The notes beneath the pieces are model-generated. The model searched no databases. It was not told where the DNA came from and saw only the letters and a program-made list of their open reading frames with translations. Source: SIG672 sp045535095 (GTDB lineage: Bacteria > Bacillota > Clostridia > Oscillospirales > CAG-272). From it: DNA of 7,043 bases. Shown in pieces: positions 4,665 through 7,043 of the stretch (position 1 is its first letter; each line of letters begins with the position of its first letter). Position numbers and translations under genes: made by a program. Location: positions 1 to 7,043 of the forward strand of contig JAZSKY010000015.1 of NCBI GenBank assembly GCA_045535095.1. The letters run 5' to 3'.

Positions 4665-6842
4665 TTATTTTTTATAAAGACGCAGTGCGTTGCACACCAC
4701 GAAAAGCGAGCTTATGCTCATTGCCGCCGACGCTATCATCGGCGAGAGGGTTATTCCGAGCGTCGGATAGAGTACGCCTGCCGCTATCGGAATACATATC
4801 GCATTATAGAAAAACGCCCAGAAAAGGTTTTCTTTTATATTAGTCATTACGCTACGCGAATATTTTACAGCGCGCGACACTCCCGAGAGGTCGTTTTTGA
4901 CAAGGACTACGTCGGCAGTATCTATTGCAATATCGCTTCCTGCGCCGAGAGCGATACCAACGCTTGCCGCACCGAGAGCAGGCGCATCGTTTATTCCGTC
5001 GCCTACCATTACGGTAATCTTGCCCTCGGAGGTCAGCTCGGACACTACCCTTTCCTTTTCGTCGGGGAGTACCTCCGAGATAACGCGCGAAATCCCGATC
5101 TTTTCGGCAATTACGCCTGCGTTCAGCTTGCCGTCACCCGTCAGCATTACGCTTTCCACCCCGAGTGCTTCAAGCTCGCGCAGAGTCTCTATACTGCCGC
5201 TTGACAGCTCGTCGGATGCGGCAAGGAGTCCGAGAAGGTCGCTTTCAGATGCAAGAAGCATTACCGTCTTGCCACTTGCGGCAAGGTTTTCCGCTCTTTC
5301 GCTTATTTTTGAAATATCAATGCCGAGCGCTGACATATAAGCCGCATTTCCTGCATAGTATTGCTTTTTATCAATTTTTGCGCTGACTCCTCTGCCGGGT
5401 ACTGCGCGGAAATCCTCGCAAGAAAGATCGCTTGCGCCCTTTTCTCTTGCATAGTCGCAGATAGCTCCTGCCAGCGGATGCTCGCTTGCGCCCTCTATTG
5501 AAAGCGCTATGTCAAGCACGTCATTTTCGTTATCAGACACTGCAAAAAAGTCGGTAACTACGGGTTTTCCTTTTGTAAGCGTTCCCGTTTTATCAAACAC
5601 CGCGACCTCGGTCTTGCCAAGCGTTTCGAGTGCCTCTGCCGATCTGCAAAGTATTCCCTCGCCTGCAAGCTTTCCGACCGCGACCGTTATTGCAACGGGA
5701 GTTGCAAGTCCGAGCGCACAAGGACACGATATGACAAGCACCGACACTGCGCTCGAAAAGGCAAGGTCGAACGACTCTCCTGCAACGAGCCATACGATCG
5801 CAGTCACGACAGAAATTGCCGCAACTATCGGAACGAACACAGACGCGACCTTATCGGCGAGTCTTGAAACCGGCGCTTTTGATGCGCTCGTGCTTTCAAC
5901 AAGCTCGATTATCCTTGCAAGTACGGTATCTCCGCCTACTCGGCGAGCCTCCATTTTGAAGGCGCCCGTCAGGTTTACGGTAGCGCTCATTACCTCGTCG
6001 CCCACCGTTTTATATTTTGGGACGCTCTCGCCTGTGAGCGCAGACTCGTTTATTTCCGAGTCGCCCTCGACTATCACTCCGTCAACCGGAATATACTCTC
6101 CGGGGCGAATTACGACTATATCTCCGAGTACGATCTCGGAGGTTTTTATCTCGATCTCCACGCCGTCACGAATAACGTTTGCGCTCTCGGGTGAAAGTCT
6201 CGAGAGCTTCTCTATCGCGCTACCCGTCTTTCTTTTTGCTCTTTCCTCGAGCATTTTTCCGACTGTGACGAGGGTGAGTATCATCGCCGCCGAGTCGAAA
6301 TAGAGGCCGTGCGAGTAATTTCCGCTTATCATCTTGAAAATGCCGTAGATAAACGATGCTGACGAGCCGAGCGCGACGAGGCTATCCATATTCGGCGCGC
6401 CCTTAAATATCGCGCTATATCCGCGCGTGTAAAATCTTGAGTTGATAAACGCGACCGCGAGTGCGAGAACAAGCTGGAAAAGCGACGACAGAAGTCTCTT
6501 TTCAACAAAAAGCGTCGGTATCGGGATAGAAAGCATCTCGCCCATCGAGACGTACATAAGTGGTAAAAGAAGTATCGCCGAGATTATCAGTCGCCCCTTT
6601 TCGGAAAGACTGCCGCTATCCGATACGCTTTCTCCGTAAAGCGAGCATTTATACCCTGCCTTATTTACCGCGTTTATTATCTTTTTTGACGAGAGAGCGC
6701 TCCCGTCAAACTCACAAACCATACTTTTGGAAAGAAGATTTACGTCAACCTCGCAAAGTCCGTCGAGCTCCTTGACCGTCTTTTCGACGGCGGCGACGCA
6801 GTTGACACAGCTCATTCCTTCAACTGTGAATTTTTGCTTCAT
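4665..6842 (-). CDS. copA: Copper-translocating P1B-type ATPase
   Basis: A membrane pump that uses ATP to export Cu+ from the cytoplasm. With the start at 6842 it has 725 residues. One N-terminal HMA domain carries GMSCVNC (9-15). The membrane domain has about eight helices (roughly 82-104, 118-137, 155-172, 182-198, 333-353, 362-385, 671-695, 698-718). The actuator has TGES (270-273). The ion-binding CPC is at 373-375, the phosphorylated aspartate D417 is in DKTGT (417-421), the nucleotide-binding domain has the SEHP motif (H455-P456), and the hinge is GDGINDAP (614-621). Y679-N680 and MSISS (708-712) complete the P1B-1 signature for Cu+/Ag+. An in-frame ATG at 6905 would add 21 residues encoded by a palindromic repeat; the start at 6842 has AAAGG six bases upstream and begins directly with an HMA strand. 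It is first in the operon with copZ and the pncC-like gene. No regulator gene lies in the window. Confidence 0.96.
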   Translation of the reverse strand: MKQKFTVEGMSCVNCVAAVEKTVKELDGLCEVDVNLLSKSMVCEFDGSALSSKKIINAVNKAGYKCSLYGESVSDSGSLSEKGRLIISAILLLPLMYVSMGEMLSIPIPTLFVEKRLLSSLFQLVLALAVAFINSRFYTRGYSAIFKGAPNMDSLVALGSSASFIYGIFKMISGNYSHGLYFDSAAMILTLVTVGKMLEERAKRKTGSAIEKLSRLSPESANVIRDGVEIEIKTSEIVLGDIVVIRPGEYIPVDGVIVEGDSEINESALTGESVPKYKTVGDEVMSATVNLTGAFKMEARRVGGDTVLARIIELVESTSASKAPVSRLADKVASVFVPIVAAISVVTAIVWLVAGESFDLAFSSAVSVLVISCPCALGLATPVAITVAVGKLAGEGILCRSAEALETLGKTEVAVFDKTGTLTKGKPVVTDFFAVSDNENDVLDIALSIEGASEHPLAGAICDYAREKGASDLSCEDFRAVPGRGVSAKIDKKQYYAGNAAYMSALGIDISKISERAENLAASGKTVMLLASESDLLGLLAASDELSSGSIETLRELEALGVESVMLTGDGKLNAGVIAEKIGISRVISEVLPDEKERVVSELTSEGKITVMVGDGINDAPALGAASVGIALGAGSDIAIDTADVVLVKNDLSGVSRAVKYSRSVMTNIKENLFWAFFYNAICIPIAAGVLYPTLGITLSPMIASAAMSISSLFVVCNALRLYKK

Positions 6843-6848
6843 TATTTT

Positions 6849-6853
6849 CCTTT
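6849..6853 (-). promoter_or_regulatory. Ribosome binding site fixing the copA start
   Basis: AAAGG on the minus strand stands six bases before ATG 6842. The upstream alternative at 6905 lies inside the palindromic repeat and has no such site. Confidence 0.6.
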
Positions 6854-6857
6854 CGAT

Positions 6858-6906
6858 CTTTACTGAAAACCCTTTTTTGGAAAAAGGGTTTTCAGACTTT
6901 CCCAAA
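6858..6906. repeat. Palindromic repeat upstream of copA, tandem copy 1
   Basis: Unit of 49 bp centred on a 15-bp perfect inverted repeat (6863-6877/6881-6895), with arms CTGAAAACCCTTTTT and AAAAAGGGTTTTCAG and a three-base loop. It is flanked by CTTTA on the left and ACTTTCCCAAA on the right. It is 15 bases from the copA start codon and so lies in its leader. Confidence 0.85.
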
Positions 6907-6955
6907 CTTTACTGAAAACCCTTTTTGGAAAAAGGGTTTTCAGACTTTCCCAAAA
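6907..6955. repeat. Palindromic repeat upstream of copA, tandem copy 2
   Basis: Directly adjoins copy 1 and is almost identical. The stem is 6912-6926/6929-6943 with one T fewer in the centre, and the right flank has extra A residues. Near identity of the two copies points to a recent tandem duplication. Confidence 0.85.
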
Positions 6956-6961
6956 ACTTTA

Positions 6962-6990
6962 ATTAAATTTTTGTTTATCATTGCTTTGAA
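6962..6990 (-). promoter_or_regulatory. Weak candidate promoter for the copper operon
   Basis: On the minus strand TTCAAA (6990-6985) and TTTAAT (6967-6962) are 17 bases apart, four and five matches to consensus respectively. A start near 6955 would place both palindromes in the copA leader. No CopY-type TACA-N2-TGTA or clear CsoR-type operator is visible, so regulation remains unassigned and transcription could also enter from beyond the window. Confidence 0.3.
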
Positions 6991-7043
6991 GTCGGCCAAG
7001 CGGTCTTAGGAAGACAAACTGGTAAGACAACTCCTTGGCTCAC
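6991..7043. other. Unexplained inverted-repeat element cut by the window edge
   Basis: GCCAAG (6995-7000) pairs with CTTGGC (7034-7039). Inside, GTCTT (7003-7007) can pair with either of two AAGAC copies (7011-7015 or 7024-7028). The segment GGCCAAGCGGT resembles the D-arm of a tRNA, but the expected acceptor and anticodon arms do not form. On the minus strand an open frame enters from the edge and stops at TGA 6980-6978, so the tail of an upstream gene is an alternative. Confidence 0.3.

Noticed and set aside
5509..6303. 264-codon Ser/Thr-rich plus-strand frame inside copA
   Set aside because: Shadow of copA on the opposite strand; all ATPase motifs are on the minus strand.
6843..6905. N-terminal 21-residue extension of CopA
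   Set aside because: It is encoded by palindromic repeat copy 1 and lies upstream of a better ribosome site and the HMA domain start.
6991..7043. tRNA gene on the plus strand
   Set aside because: Only a D-arm-like stretch matches; the D-stem does not close, and no anticodon stem with a proper loop can be drawn in the visible part.

Overview
The window looks like chromosomal DNA from a Gram-positive anaerobe of the Clostridia, probably a gut Bacillota lineage. The evidence is: strong GGAGG-type ribosome binding sites ahead of the translation genes, a lipoprotein with a short Gram-positive-style signal peptide, a TTGACA/TAGAAT promoter, U-tract terminators, and families of short palindromic repeats between genes. 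No gene here fixes the genus, so this placement is an inference.

Layout. Bases 1-316 hold no gene but carry at least six short palindromes, three of them sharing a GTAGGGG...CCCG pattern. Directly after the last one is a near-consensus promoter (328-356). It drives a roughly 160-nt region (363-520) that folds into a long rod-like hairpin, then a small hairpin, and ends in an intrinsic terminator with a C(UUCG)G loop. This looks like a complete small RNA gene or an attenuated leader. Behind it, on the same strand, lies an AT-rich secreted lipoprotein gene (554-1873) of unknown function with C-terminal repeats. A bidirectional terminator (1920-1941) separates it from the convergent rpsB-tsf operon (3676-1965, minus strand; ribosomal protein S2 and elongation factor Ts). 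That operon has its own extended -10 promoter and a compact three-way-junction leader that may allow autoregulation by S2.

Upstream of rpsB, on the same strand, is a copper operon: a P1B-type Cu+ ATPase (copA, 6842-4665), a small CopZ-like metallochaperone with a CxxC motif (4643-4416), and, three bases further on, a stand-alone CinA C-terminal/PncC-type NMN amidohydrolase (4412-3927). CopZ would be expected to hand Cu+ to CopA for export. The PncC gene is an unexpected passenger and would recycle NMN into NAD synthesis. Two near-identical 49-bp tandem copies of a 15-bp-stem palindrome lie just upstream of copA, and the right edge (6991-7043) begins a further unexplained inverted-repeat element cut by the window end.

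No CRISPR array, transposase, phage gene, rRNA or confident tRNA is visible. The least ordinary part is the structured transcription unit at 328-520. Whether it is novel cannot be decided without an RNA family search.
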